DNA from: Neospora caninum Liverpool | Lineage: Eukaryota; Apicomplexa; Conoidasida; Eucoccidiorida; Sarcocystidae | Assembly: GCF_000208865.1 (NCBI RefSeq) | Contig: NC_018398.1 | Location: 3,726,769-3,790,768 of the forward strand | Direction of reading: 5' to 3' | Length of the DNA stretch: 64,000 nt | Shown: one piece after another, positions 1 to 10,766 of the stretch | How positions within the stretch are numbered: the stretch's first letter is position 1 | How the letters are laid out: the number at the start of each line of letters is the position of its first letter | The notes under the pieces: model-generated | Told to the model about the DNA's origin: nothing | Seen by the model: only the letters and a program-made list of their open reading frames with translations | The model's database searches: none | Translations under genes and position numbers: made by a program

Positions 1-412
1 AAAACGGGGAGATCCAAGCGTGAAAAAGAGAACGTCTCACCCATATATATATATATACATACATACATATATATTACAGTCCATAGGTCGTATGTCGATA
101 TATATATATACTTATTTGTATATATACACATATGTTTTTGTGTGCGGGTATGGAGAAGCAGGTAGGGCAGAAGAGGGAGAGGATAAGGGCACTTCTTTGG
201 AGTGTAGAGAGAAAGACAGAAGAGCGTGAGTGACGGTAGACCAGGAGAGGGAGGCCCCTAAGCCGGACGGTCCACGATTGCGAGAACTACAAGGAGGCAG
301 GATGCATGAAAACAGAGTGAAGGCAAGGAAGTGAGAGTTGGCCGAGTACGGAGAGAACACTTGGAAAATATCGAGAATCAGACTTCACTTTCAGTTCGAT
401 TCCTGCACTTAC

Positions 413-1253
413 TCAGCGTCAACGTAGGAAGCGGTCCTTCCTCATCCGCACCTAGGGCCCCTGGCGTCTGGGCAAACAAGAACGTTTCCCTGCCTGCAGT
501 TCCCTCTCGGGAAGACGAGACCGTTTCCTCGACGGTTCTGCCGAGAGGGAGAAGCGGCGAGAGCAGGGAGAGGGCCGGAAAAGGAGTCGCGGGCCGCCAA
601 CCAGAGAGGATGGGCGAGGAAAAAGAAGAAAACACGAAGGAAGGAACAGAAGACGCGGCAGCGGCCAGCTGAACTGGAGCGCCATTAGCGGAGGCAGAGC
701 GAGAGGGAGGCGATGCACGACTTCCGAAGAGTGAGAACGCGGGCTGAGACCCCGACGGACTCCCTCGCGTCGACGCTGCCTTTCCACAAGTCGAAGGAAG
801 CGCAGAAAGAAACGCGACTCTTCTGCCGCGGTTCGGCCCGCGAGACGAAGGCAAAGACGTTCGCAGAAAGGCAGAGTGCATGGCGTGTCCAGGGAACGTC
901 GTGATGGCCGGAGACACAGGGGGACTGCCTCTTCGCGATACGCCGAAAGCTGTCATCACGTGAAGAACCACTAGCGTGAGCAGAACGGGTAGAGATGCAA
1001 AGACGCGTCCTCGGGTGTATGTACACCCCGCTGTGGAGTGGACATACGCCCCACCGTTCCCCACGGAAGGGAGAAGCGAGGACGCTCGAGTGAATTTTGG
1101 GGAGCGCCGAACGAGGAAGACAGAGAGCTCGCTACGGCTTGCGGTGTCGTTTCGAATCTCATTTTGCAAAACGTCACGAGAGGAAGCAGCTGCCTCTGCG
1201 GCTGTCATTTCGCTGTCTTTGTGTCTTCTCAACTGTTTCTTCGCGCACATCAT
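413..1253 (-). CDS. Candidate first exon of a secretory or plastid-targeted protein (unrecognised)
   Basis: An ATG-ATG at 1253-1248 opens a frame of 280 codons without a stop, ending at a strong donor (CTGA|GTAAGT, exon end 413, phase 1). Around residues 95-118 there is a hydrophobic run (VFASLPVLLTLVVLHVMTAF) followed by SRRG and a long Arg/Ser/Pro-rich, acid-poor stretch. That order resembles a bipartite signal plus transit leader of apicoplast proteins, which is an inference. No acceptor leading to an open exon was found in the first 412 bases, so the gene would continue off the left edge. One exact copy of the dispersed palindrome lies inside this frame (1013-1028), so the true start could be a later Met. 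I recognise no domain. It may simply be a chance open frame in GC-rich DNA. Confidence 0.33.
1013..1028. repeat. Dispersed palindrome copy 1 (GGGTGTATGTACACCC)
   Basis: Seven-base arms GGGTGTA and TACACCC around TG. It is identical over 16 bases to the copy at 10160-10175. It lies within the candidate minus-strand exon, where it would encode part of Cys-Thr-Tyr-Thr. Confidence 0.8.
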
Positions 1254-2207
1254 GGTCACGTCGCGAAAGCGTTTCACCTCCTCCCTCCGCTTCGCCTCCG
1301 ATCTCCATAGAGCTGGCGGCCCTCTCTGGAGGTCGCCTCTGCGCGTCCGCCTCTCTCTGTCCCTTTGATTCTTTTCTCTTTTCTCTCTCGACCTCTTGGA
1401 GTTGCTGTCGCCCCCGCGCTTGAGTCTCCTGGGTGTGCGTCTTCGCGGCTGCTACTCCCGCTCCTCCTCCGGCAGCAGTTGTGCGGCGGAGCCTTGACCG
1501 TCAAGCGCCACGTTCTTTTGGAGAGAAGGAGAAGGCGTGAGAGAAAGGAAGGAACGGAGGCGGAGGCGACGAAGACGGAGAACGCCTGGAAGGCGAAAAA
1601 CCAGAGGCGCACAGGGTTTGAAGAACGACAAAGGAAGAGGCAAGAGCGCGAGAGAGACGTCGCGCGCACATAAGTGGAGAGGAGGAAAAGGGACAAAAAC
1701 GAATGAGGAAAAGACGGGAAGCTAGAGAAAGGAGGCAGACCTGAAAACGAACGAGAGACAAAGTGCGGAGAACGCCAGGAGACATGAGACAGGCGCTGCA
1801 CGCGTGAGGACGCGTGTCCAGCCAGAAAGGGGGGGCAGAGAGAGAAGAAGAGACGCTGTGTGACAGCGGAGCGAAACAGCAAAACAAAGAAAAAGCTCGG
1901 AAAAACAGCAAAGGAAAAAGTGTGTCCTGTGGCGGAGTGTGGTCCGCTTCGCCGGCGCTCCGCGATTTACGGTTGGCGATCGAACGTCGCTTGTCTCTGC
2001 ATGCAGCCCGTTGTGCATGCATGACAAAAACCGGCACACTTTCTCGCCGAAAAAAACCATCTGCGCATTTCCTTCGCTTCTTCCCTCCTCAATTCTCTGA
2101 ACACTCCCTGGAGTATGTTCCTTGTCACTTCTTCCGGAGCGTTCTCTTCCATATTGACCGTTTCGCTGTTGACAGCTCCGCACACCAGCCGTGGCCTTCA
2201 GCTCGGC
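1254..2207. other. Intergenic stretch, no supported gene
   Basis: Open frames here are short, overlap on both strands and lack convincing starts or splice signals. The tract at about 1510-1800 is purine-rich on the plus strand. It is probably the region between the leftmost minus-strand candidate and the leader of the SRR1-like gene. Confidence 0.5.
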
Positions 2208-2588
2208 TTCTTCCGCTCGTCTTCTTCTCTCTCTTCTTCTTCTCCCTCTTCTTCTTCTTCTCCCCCTTCTTCGTCTCTCTCTTCTTCTTCTCTCTCTTCT
2301 TTTGATGTCTGTTCTCTTTCTCTCTCTCCCTCCTCTCTCTCGTCTTCCGCTCTCTCTTCTTCTTCTGTCTCTTCTTCCTCTCGCTTCTTCTCTCTTCTTT
2401 TGTCTCTTCATCTTCTCCTCTCTCTTCTTCTGTCTCTTCTTCTCCTGTCTCCTGTTCCCTCTCTTCTTCTTATGTCTCTTCTTCTTCTATCTCTTCTTCT
2501 TCTCTCTCTTCTTCTTCTCTCTCTTCTTACGCTCTCTCTTCTTCTTCTCTCTCTTCTTCCTCCCTGTCTTCTTCCTCCCTCTCTGTCT
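2208..2588 (+). repeat. Polypyrimidine CTT/CTCTTC tract in the leader of the SRR1-like gene
   Basis: About 380 bases are almost purely C and T on the plus strand, built from CTTCTTCTCTCT-type units. The tract ends about 80 bases before the ATG at 2666. It is probably 5' untranslated or promoter DNA. The repetitive composition explains the long open frames seen here on both strands. Confidence 0.85.
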
Positions 2589-2665
2589 GATGTTCTGTTC
2601 GCTGGTCTTTCCCGACGCAAAGGAGTCGTTCGACCCCCGGTCTCCCTTTCTTCCCTTCTTCCTCG

Positions 2666-4792
2666 ATGGAGGATCCTGAGCGGTGGACCTACGTTCGAGG
2701 CAGACGAGGCCGTGCGTCAAGACACCCGGACGATGAAAGCGTTTCCCTCCCCGGGGGGACCATCGCGGCCCGAAGCGCATGTGAAGACGGCGCCGCAGGT
2801 CTGCCCGCCGCGTTTTCTCCCGCAAAAGGTGGACAATGTGGAGAAGCTGTCCCAGGAACAGCCGGCGGAGAAAGGCGCGCACGAGACAGGAGACGCCGGC
2901 CGGGACGAAGAAGCGAAATGCACCCTGAAGAAGTGGAGGCTGCAGTCCAAGAAAAAATCCTCGAGTGCGCACGCGAGGTCGAGGCCTCCGAGTTCTGGAG
3001 CCGGTGTAGAGACGCTCTGGGACGCGCGACCAGATACCTTCGAGGCGGCACTTCCGAAAACGAGACGTGTGCACCTCCTCGACCTTGTGGCGGCCGTTTC
3101 TCCCTCGCATCTTCTCTTTCTGTTTCGGCCTCTTCTCTGTCTTCTTCGGCTGCGTCCGAACTGTCTGTGACATCGGCCTCTCTTCCGGCCGTGTCGTGTC
3201 CTGGAGTGTTCCCCCCTCTTTCCTCCCCTTCTTCGCCTCCTTCCCAGGGCGTGTCTGAGACGCACGGCGCGTCTGGCTCTGCTTGCATTGGCACACGCGA
3301 GCACAAAACGAGTGTCGTCGGGGAGGAATCCTTCGAGGAAAAAGACAAAATCGACAGCGTCGCCTCTAGGCTGCGCGGTGCGTGCACGTTGATTTGCCTG
3401 GGACTCGGCAGCCCGACGGAGTGTAGCGACACCGCGAGCTGCCGGTACCAACTGGCCTTGGCGTTGCTGATTCAGAAGGCGCTGGGTGTTTCGCCGTCCC
3501 GGTCTTTTGTTGCAGATCCTGCGATGAATGCAACAGATTTCGCCCTCCTCAAAAACATCGGATTCTCTCCTCAACCCGTCACCCCTGGTTTGGTCCTCCC
3601 GCGAGGCCTGACTACCCTCGCGTTTCCTTGTCCTTGCCGGGCCGCCACCGCTGCCGCACGTTCCGCTTCTCCCGCGTTCGCCTCTGCGACTTCTCCTTCG
3701 TCCGTGGCGCCTCTCCGCTCGCCTCCGACTTGTCGTTCTGCCTGTGTCCCCTCCGATTCGTCTCCGGTTTCACCCGCTCCCTCCTTGTCATCGGCGGCTC
3801 GACCTTCTGTCGGGGATCCGAGTTCTCCTCTCGCCCTGTCTTCGCCTGGTGCACTCAACGACGACTTCTTCGTCTTTCTTCTGCCGCACTGCGACGCGGA
3901 TCTGTACGGCAGCGTCCTGAGCGAATTTTTCTGCCTCTCACCCTTCTGCGCTTCCTGCCGAGGCCCCGGATGCCTCGCCTGTCGCCGGTGCATGCAGCGA
4001 TGCCTGGGCGCCTCGCGAGAAGAAAGCGTCATTGCCCAGAACGACACGGCGGCGACAGGCGAGACACTCCCGAGGGACGCGCAGAGAGAGAACACGGAGG
4101 CGAGAGACAAGCAGCACGCGACTGGTCACAAGCCTGTACGCGATCTCCGGGAAGACGGTCAGTGGGGACAGCGCGATGGAGAGGAATCGGAACTTGCCGG
4201 AAATCCTCGAGAGGACGGCGCAGCAGCCGAGGATGAAGGGCGAAGGAAGGTCCAGCGTCTAGGACAAGCGAATCTTCGCTCCCGTGCACAATCTTTCCTC
4301 CTTCTCGGGAACGCGTTCTCCTCGTACGCGATGAGGCGTCTACGCTTCGAGCCGTTCGCCTTCTCGCCAGTCGCCCCCCTAGAAAAGGATGGTCCTTGCG
4401 AGGAGGCTGGGACTCAAGCAAAGGAAGGTGTCTCACCTGCGTCGTCTTCCTCGTCATCCACTTCATCTTCTGCTCTTTCCTGGCCTTCTGCTGGTTCGGC
4501 GCTGCTGTCTCCGCTTCGCCCCGCCCACGTTGTGTTTTATTTGCGGGATCGCCTCCGCGAATCGCCGCTGGACGGCGCGGCCTTCCCAACGTACCCTCGC
4601 GCGTTCAACGACTTGGCCGTGATGCATGCAGACCTGGAAAAATTCCCGTCTTCCTGCTCTGCATTCTGGGAAACGGTCGAACGCGACCGTTCCAGGGCGG
4701 CTCTCGAGAGCGAAAAACCTAAGCAGAGAAAAGCAAAGAGACGGCCAAAGTGCGAGACGCCCCAAGACGGCCTTCCCCACCTTCGCTGCTGA
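2666..4792 (+). CDS. SRR1-like domain protein
   Basis: Single-exon frame of 708 codons with ATG at 2666. The start is supported because RWTYVRGRRGR at residues 6-16 resembles the Trp/Arg-rich opening of SRR1 proteins (plant SRR1, animal SRRD). An EEVEAAVQEKI...SEFW helix follows near residues 95-115. The core comes in order: ICLGLGSP...CRYQLALALL near 240, FLLPHCDADLYGSVL near 400, LLGNAFSSYAMRRL near 545, and YPRAFNDLAVMHA near 640. Long low-complexity insertions (Ala/Ser/Pro at about 315-390 and charged at about 455-530) make it more than twice the usual family length. No unspliced intron is forced by the frame, though the insertions could hide one. SRR1 family members are linked to light signalling, clock and haem regulation in other eukaryotes. 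Their role in this lineage is unknown. Confidence 0.82.
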   Translation: MEDPERWTYVRGRRGRASRHPDDESVSLPGGTIAARSACEDGAAGLPAAFSPAKGGQCGEAVPGTAGGERRARDRRRRPGRRSEMHPEEVEAAVQEKILECAREVEASEFWSRCRDALGRATRYLRGGTSENETCAPPRPCGGRFSLASSLSVSASSLSSSAASELSVTSASLPAVSCPGVFPPLSSPSSPPSQGVSETHGASGSACIGTREHKTSVVGEESFEEKDKIDSVASRLRGACTLICLGLGSPTECSDTASCRYQLALALLIQKALGVSPSRSFVADPAMNATDFALLKNIGFSPQPVTPGLVLPRGLTTLAFPCPCRAATAAARSASPAFASATSPSSVAPLRSPPTCRSACVPSDSSPVSPAPSLSSAARPSVGDPSSPLALSSPGALNDDFFVFLLPHCDADLYGSVLSEFFCLSPFCASCRGPGCLACRRCMQRCLGASREESVIAQNDTAATGETLPRDAQRENTEARDKQHATGHKPVRDLREDGQWGQRDGEESELAGNPREDGAAAEDEGRRKVQRLGQANLRSRAQSFLLLGNAFSSYAMRRLRFEPFAFSPVAPLEKDGPCEEAGTQAKEGVSPASSSSSSTSSSALSWPSAGSALLSPLRPAHVVFYLRDRLRESPLDGAAFPTYPRAFNDLAVMHADLEKFPSSCSAFWETVERDRSRAALESEKPKQRKAKRRPKCETPQDGLPHLRC

Positions 4793-6782
4793 GGAGCCTT
4801 GTTGTTCGCCTCTCGGTCTTCACCTTTTTCGTTTCCTCCTTTGTCTCGTGTCTCCGCCCTTCAGCCAGCGAGGTGACACAGGCATCGGCCCGCGCCGCTC
4901 CCTCAGCTCGCGCAGTCGCTCGCAGAGAGCGGGGTTTCCAAGGGGGGAAAAAGCGCGTCTGTTCCGTTCCTTCCTTCTCTCGTCTGGTTTTGCCTAGTGC
5001 GCGTTCGACGGGTTGCGGTACAGCGGGTGTGCAGGCGTTCGCTCTGACTCGAACGCTTCGCTTTGAGTCGGTTGGCGGCCTCGTCATTGCTTTGGCTGCA
5101 GAAAACGCTGTTTCCCCGCTGTTGGGTCTAACTAAACGTAAATTTCACAAATCCGTCGAAGGCCGCTTCGCCCCTCGCCTCGCCGTCTCCAGCGTTGCGC
5201 CGCTCTTCGCCTTTCCTTCAGGTTCTGTCCACTCGCGCGTTCCCTCCCTCGGCTGCCTCGTCGTCTCTTCTTCCCTCTCTCTGAGCGAAACCCTTTAACC
5301 CCCACCCAGTCGACGCCACAGACTCGCCAGCTGCGAGGCCGATCGTGCGACAACTTCTTCGGAGACACCTTTGCAAAGGGGAAACGAAGCAAACTCGCTC
5401 CTGCACGAGAACGTGACGCTGCGGATAGTCTAACTTCTTGCGTCAACACAGTACGGTTCTGGCCTTCTGGAAAAACACTTTTCCCTTTCCTCTTTCCGGG
5501 GTTTGCACAAATCGCTGCTACCTACGCTTGCGCCTCGCTCACCATGCCAAGACGACCTCTACGACTGAGACACCTCAGCCCCCTAGAGATTCTTGGTTTT
5601 CTCGTGTTTTTTGCTTCGTAGAAGCGTGCTTCGTTCAGCCGGAAACGCCACCCGGACAATGCGCGTGTCCACAAACCGAAATACCCTTCTATCACAATTG
5701 TCGCTGGTGATCTGCCTGCACATCGCGACACTTCAATGCAGCGTCGTCTACCTCTGTTCATAGTGTTACGCCTCACGAGATTTCGCTGGCTTGCCCCCAG
5801 CCACGTCGAAATGATACTGCAAGTTTTTACCTACAAGATTTTTCGTCCGATTTTCTTTATTTTTTTCCTCCAGTTGCCACGCATCATCTCCACAGCACGT
5901 CTGTACAAAGCCAGCAGTGCAAGTCTGACGGTTCGCACGCGAGCGCTGTCTTTAGAGATGTGCAGAGAGAGGCTACACCTTGCGGCGGAGCGTGCGCGCC
6001 GTTGATAGTGGAAGTCCCGCTATCGAGCGTGGTGGGTTTGGCGGCAACGCGCGGCAGGAAAAAAACGCGGAAGTCGCGCACACAACAGAGTCCTCGCGTG
6101 TCTCCGTGGAGCCAGGGCGTTCTTGGCGACACCGCGTGGACGGCGGCAGCACTGTGACGCAGGCTTTGCTTCGCCGCTGTTGCGGATAAAGAGAGGCGAA
6201 GAACCCGCGATGGATTTTGAAAGATTTGTGCACCCAACAGGGCGAGAAAGAGACGACCCAGAGCCCGAACGACAAAACCGAAAAGAAACTGCAGCACGAG
6301 AGAAGAAGAAAGATCAACGGAAAACACGAAAGCGGGACGCGAACGAGGGCAGGCACCTCGGCACGCACACACGTACACCTGCAGTTGCCCTTGTTTCCAC
6401 ATTCCACAGGAGATACGAAGGAACCCAGGTTTCGGATGTTCCCTAACCGATGCCCCGCGTGAGAGGCGACGCTTCCGACTCTCTCCTCTGCGGAAAAACG
6501 GTCGGCACGACAAACTGGCCGCGCCGCTCACCGATTCTTCCTACGCTTCCACGTTCCCCCTGTGAAGCCTTCCGTCGCACACACACTTCTGTCGACTTGT
6601 CTCGCTCTCGCCTACGAATGAACGCTCATCTCGCGCCCCCACGCCAGGTGTACATACACCGCGCGGCTCAATGCGCCTTTGCTTGGCTTCTTCCCACATT
6701 TTCGAGAACGCCTCTCTCCTTATTCCTTCCCAGCCGCCCCCCTCCATTCTGGAGAAACGTTTCCCCTCTCTGCGCGCGCCTC
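4793..6782. other. No supported gene; 3' flanks of two converging genes
   Basis: The SRR1-like gene (+) and the S21-like gene (-) converge here, so both 3' untranslated regions should lie in this stretch. Frames are short and lack splice-supported continuation. One exact palindrome copy is at 6647-6660. Confidence 0.6.
6647..6660. repeat. Dispersed palindrome copy 2 (GGTGTACATACACC)
   Basis: Six-base arms GGTGTA and TACACC around CA. It lies 123 bases beyond the stop of the S21-like gene on that gene's strand, probably in its 3' untranslated region. Confidence 0.85.
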
Positions 6783-7358
6783 TCAGCTTGGAAGGTCGAC
6801 GCGCTTTGTGTCGAAGAGTTTCCCCAATTCCTCCTCCGAGAGGCTCTTTCCCCACCGGGCGTGTCTGCCGTCCTGGAGCGCGAGGAGCTCTCGCGTGGCG
6901 TGTATGTCCAGCACGAGTTTCACGAAGCGCGCGAGGCGCAGGTGAAGAATCCGCAACTCGCTCAAGGACCACGACTGACTGCTGGCGTTGCCCGGCCGGT
7001 AAAAGCGCCGCAGGAAGGCAGAGAGCGAGAGCAGTCGCCCTTGCGACGCTTCCAACTCCGCGAGAATATCTGCCGCCGAGACGTGGAGAGGATGTGAGGC
7101 CAGCGACTTCTGCAGGTGGTTACAGGCAGGCACGCGCGGCAGGGGTGAGAAAAGGGGGAAAGACGACACAAAACGAGTTGAGAACGCCCTTCTCAACGAT
7201 AGAACAGGAGTCGCCGGAGCACTGTCTCTCTCGCCAACTCCCGGAACCTCAAGGAACAGAATGACGCAAGCGACGGCCTTTCGCTCTCTCGCGAGAACGG
7301 CTTCTTGCCATCCACCATCTACGTCTTCTCTCTACGCACACTCATATCGATGTATATA

Positions 7359-7393
<35 letters not shown>

Positions 7394-7488
7394 ATTGTAG
7401 ATGGCGAGGCATCTTTGCCCCTTTTGGAGGTTCCCTGCAACTTCCCCTTTTCCACGACTTGGGTGAGTTTGCGACTGCTTATGTACAT

Positions 7489-7526
<38 letters not shown>

Positions 7527-8826
7527 GTAGAGCTACAGATGCAGATATAAAGAGAGACTAGCAGATACAAATAGGTGGTTGCACAGTTTCACATAGATAG
7601 AACCTTCTAGAGAGAGGGATCTACATACAGAAATCAGCATAGAGACGATTGGCCTTCTATGTGGATATTGATACGTACGTGGATTCCGAGAGACGCACGG
7701 AGATGCAGGCTGCCGCGTTCTCTCGTTTCCTGTCTTACCCTGGCTCCGGTGATGACGCTAACGACGTCCATTTCCACGATCTGTTTCTGCACACTCGCCA
7801 GTTCCCCTTCCATTTTTGCGAGCTCCTGGCGGCGCTCCTCCGTCGACGGCACCCGCAGCGGCTTCAGCCCATCCAGGCGCTGGTCGTCGTTCGGATCGAA
7901 ACCCTGTCCCAAACGCAGATGGCTGATGACGACAAACCACACAAACGATGCCACAGAGCCGATGGCAAGAGAAATATTTACATATATATATATATATATA
8001 CATATACTAGAGGAGGTTTGCCGCATGCGCGATGCGCATATACACATGCAGATACTGCTACGGCGAGATGTGCTTGTATGGAACCAGACCGTATGATGCT
8101 TTTCAGGTATGCATATATAGATGCAAATGTACTGAGTGTATGTCAGCGTGCGCTTCCGTTTACGCCGAAGCCCACTCGCAGATACGGTGAAACATTAAAG
8201 TGCGAAACAGGGTGCACCAAGGTGAGCAAGTCTGTACACGACTGCGTTGCTTGGCACTTCCCGGTGTTTTCCAGGCGCCTTTGCGTTGAACGTGAGACAA
8301 CCAGGTCGCACCGACGCGTCTCCGGGCTTGGCGCAGCTCCAGCGCCTCGCTGCTCTCGACGGGGATGCATGCAAACCAAAGATGAAACACCCCACACAAT
8401 CATACACCAGCCAAAACCCCTGAGGCATATAAATATCTACAAGCAGACAGTAGGCAAGTGGGGAGACCGGGACGAGCCGATAGAGAGAAACGGAGCGATG
8501 GAGATGGCGATCCAGACGGTGGCGCACGGATGCAAACAGATACAAATCCCTATGCATATAAATAAATATATATATATATATTGTGAAAAGATGTGTGTAT
8601 CTTACTGTTTGAGAGAGTATCTGATGACTTCGGTTGCATAGCGCAGATAGAACCACCTCGGGTAGTAGGCTTTTTCTTCTGCAATTCGCGTTCTTTTCAC
8701 ACACGGCTTCTCGTAGGTCTGGACCAGGAGCGTGAGTTTGTGGACGTTGTTTCTTCTGCCCCAGCGCTGGACTTCGGCGAGCGCGACTGCCGGCGCGCTT
8801 CGGAAAACGTGGCGGTAACAAGACAT
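6783..8826 (-). CDS. Three-exon small protein with bS21 mitoribosomal-like N-terminus
   Basis: Exons on the minus strand: 8826-8606, then 7922-7739 or 8006-7739, then 7109-6783. Phases 2 and 0 match at each junction and the stop is TGA. Exon 1 starts MSCYRHVF. It carries VQTYEKPCVKRTR at residues 35-47, close to the YEKPCxxR signature of mitochondrial bS21 (MRPS21), followed by a basic, aromatic helix. Exon 2 has two acceptors in the same phase. The longer form adds an Ile/Tyr run encoded by a TA microsatellite and a strongly hydrophobic segment (LAIGSVASFVWFVVISHL), likely a transmembrane helix. The shorter form skips both. A charged helical stretch follows in exon 2. Exon 3 (108 residues) is helical and basic with no recognised domain. 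Length is 243 or 271 residues, far more than a normal S21. A mitochondrial location is inferred. A respiratory-complex accessory subunit is an alternative. Confidence 0.68.
7347..7390. repeat. TA dinucleotide microsatellite
   Basis: A run of TATATA in intron 2 of the S21-like gene. Similar TA runs occur near 7977-8007, 14420-14455, 33140-33165, 35150-35165, 37675-37702, 57690-57715 and 60230-60250, always in introns or flanks. Confidence 0.9.
7491..7526. repeat. GATA tetranucleotide microsatellite
   Basis: About nine uninterrupted AGAT/GATA units within intron 2 of the S21-like gene. Confidence 0.95.
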
Positions 8827-10766
8827 TTTTCAGACGAAAGAGCGCGGACGCCGGGACACACGGAAAGAAACAAGGCAGAGACGAAAACGGAAAAACCCGG
8901 AAACCGGGAGATGATTCAAGAGCAGAAGGGGAAGAAGACTACGCAGAAGGGGAAGGAGATGGCGCAGAAGAGGAAGGAGATGGAGAATATGAAGGATAGG
9001 TGAAGAGATAGCACAGGAAGAGGAGCGGATGTGAAGTGGACGGAGGCACCGGCCTCTTGCAGGATCTACATCGTGTTGAAGAAAGGATGCGGAACTGTGG
9101 AGTCATCACACGCGCACGTTAACGTTTGCCTGGAGGCGCCGCGTCGGCTTTGCGAGCAAAACGGGGAGGAGACGAGCGAAGCGCCGACACAGGAAAAAAA
9201 GCGGAGCCGGTGGAAAGAGGCCACGAGGAGAGGGGAAGACAAATTAGGGATTGTCCACTGCAGAAGACTTACGAATGAAGTGTATAGAGAGAGAAAAGCT
9301 GTAGCGAAAGGCCTTCGGCGATATGCATCGGCATGCGTACAGCTACGTCTGTATATATAAATAGATATACATTCTTGCGGATCTGGAAGGCACATGAAAA
9401 AAGGAATGGCGGGAGAGAAGCCCCTATGCCACGACTGTGGAGAGAGACGAACGCCCGCAGAAGAGGGTTTCTTAAGCCGTATGTTCGTGCATGCAAAACT
9501 GCGGTGATGGGTGAGAACAGAAGCGAGGAAATCCCGCTAAGGACGACAAAAGCGAAACGAAGAAGCAAAAGTGAGAAGGCAGTGCGGTCTTGGACAAGAT
9601 AGCGGGAACCGGAGAAAAGCAGGAGCGAAAATGACAAAAACGGGAAATAAACGACAAAGACACGAAAGAGGAGGAATGGAAGGAAAGAGGAATGCAAAAA
9701 GAGGGAGGAACTCGTATGGGGGGGTGTGTCACAGGCGAAACTTGTAACGGCCTTTTCTGTTGCCTTTCACGGCACAAAAAAAGTAGGCGCGAGTTCGAGG
9801 TAGAGGCAAGAAAGTGAAAAGAAGAGATTAGAGAACAGAGCCGATGCTTCTCATTCGCACGTTTCCTTGTCCAGTCTTGACGAAAGATCTCTCTCGACTC
9901 GTTGCTGCATGCTCATTTCCGCGGTGTGTCTGGTTGCATGCGCTGCGGTGAGCTGTTTCGAGGCGAAGCGGACCTTGCCTTGCGTAAATCGAAGAAAGAA
10001 ACTCACGTGCTTCCTCTTTCTTCTCTAAAAACCGGTTTCGCACTCTCTGGTCGCAGTGAGAAGAAGCAGAACGAGGACTCCTCTTCGTTCTTCTCTGTTG
10101 CTGTCGCGGTCTCGCACACGCTCGCGCATCTCGAGGGTGTTTCGCTGGCCCGTTTTCGCGGGTGTATGTACACCCCAGCTGGCAGGCAAGAGGGACGAGT
10201 TTTTTCTCGTCGCGTTTGTGACGCAAAGTGGCCAAACTGGAGCCGATTGTGAGTTTCCTCCTTGGCACTTAGCGCATTCGCATTTCGGGTCCGTTTGGAC
10301 CGAAAAGAAGAGACGTTTCCGCGTGAAAAACTGCGATTTCCGCGCTCTCAATCGCGCACACACTGCGCTCGGTGCGACTCGGCCGCTGCGAGCCGCCAGC
10401 TCCTCTTTCGTGTTCTGTCATCAGTTGGACACGTCGTCTCTTGGTATTCCGTGCCTCTTTCACGCGCCTCTTGACTTTTCTCTGCTCTTTTTTGCTGTCT
10501 TCTTCTCCCTCGTTCGTGTGGTCCTCCTTTCTTCCCTCCTGCTCGCACCGTCCGCCCCCCCTCGTCAGCGTGGCTGTCCACCCTGGCAGCGGCGCAGGCT
10601 CCTGTTTCCCGGCTCTCTGTGTTCCAGCTCCCTCACCCTCTCTTCTCTTTGCGCAGCTTCTTTTCCGGCCTTTTGTGGCGTCGTCGCGTTCTTCCGGAGG
10701 CTGCGCAAACGCTCGGCCCTGCCACACGCTCCCGACAGTGCTGAAAAACGGGATTTGCGAGCAGAG
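8827..10766. other. Divergent upstream region between the S21-like gene and the 10.8-kb gene
   Basis: The two flanking genes point away from each other, so both promoters should lie here. No splice-supported coding exon is seen. The frame that runs into the 10767 gene is open from 10056 but has no ATG before 10767, so it is treated as 5' leader. A palindrome copy sits at 10160-10175, 592 bases before that ATG. Confidence 0.6.
10160..10175. repeat. Dispersed palindrome copy 3 (GGGTGTATGTACACCC)
   Basis: Identical over 16 bases to the copy at 1013-1028. It is located in the presumed promoter or leader of the gene starting at 10767. It is followed by CAGCTGGCAGGCAAG, which partly resembles the flank of the coding variant near 53092. 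Confidence 0.9.

Noticed and set aside
391..405. GTTCGATTCC, resembling a tRNA T-loop
   Set aside because: No matching acceptor, D or anticodon stems could be found around it. No tRNA or rRNA gene was recognised anywhere in the window.
10056..10766. Coding sequence upstream of the 10767 ATG
   Set aside because: The frame is open but has no ATG before 10767 and reads like CT-rich leader.
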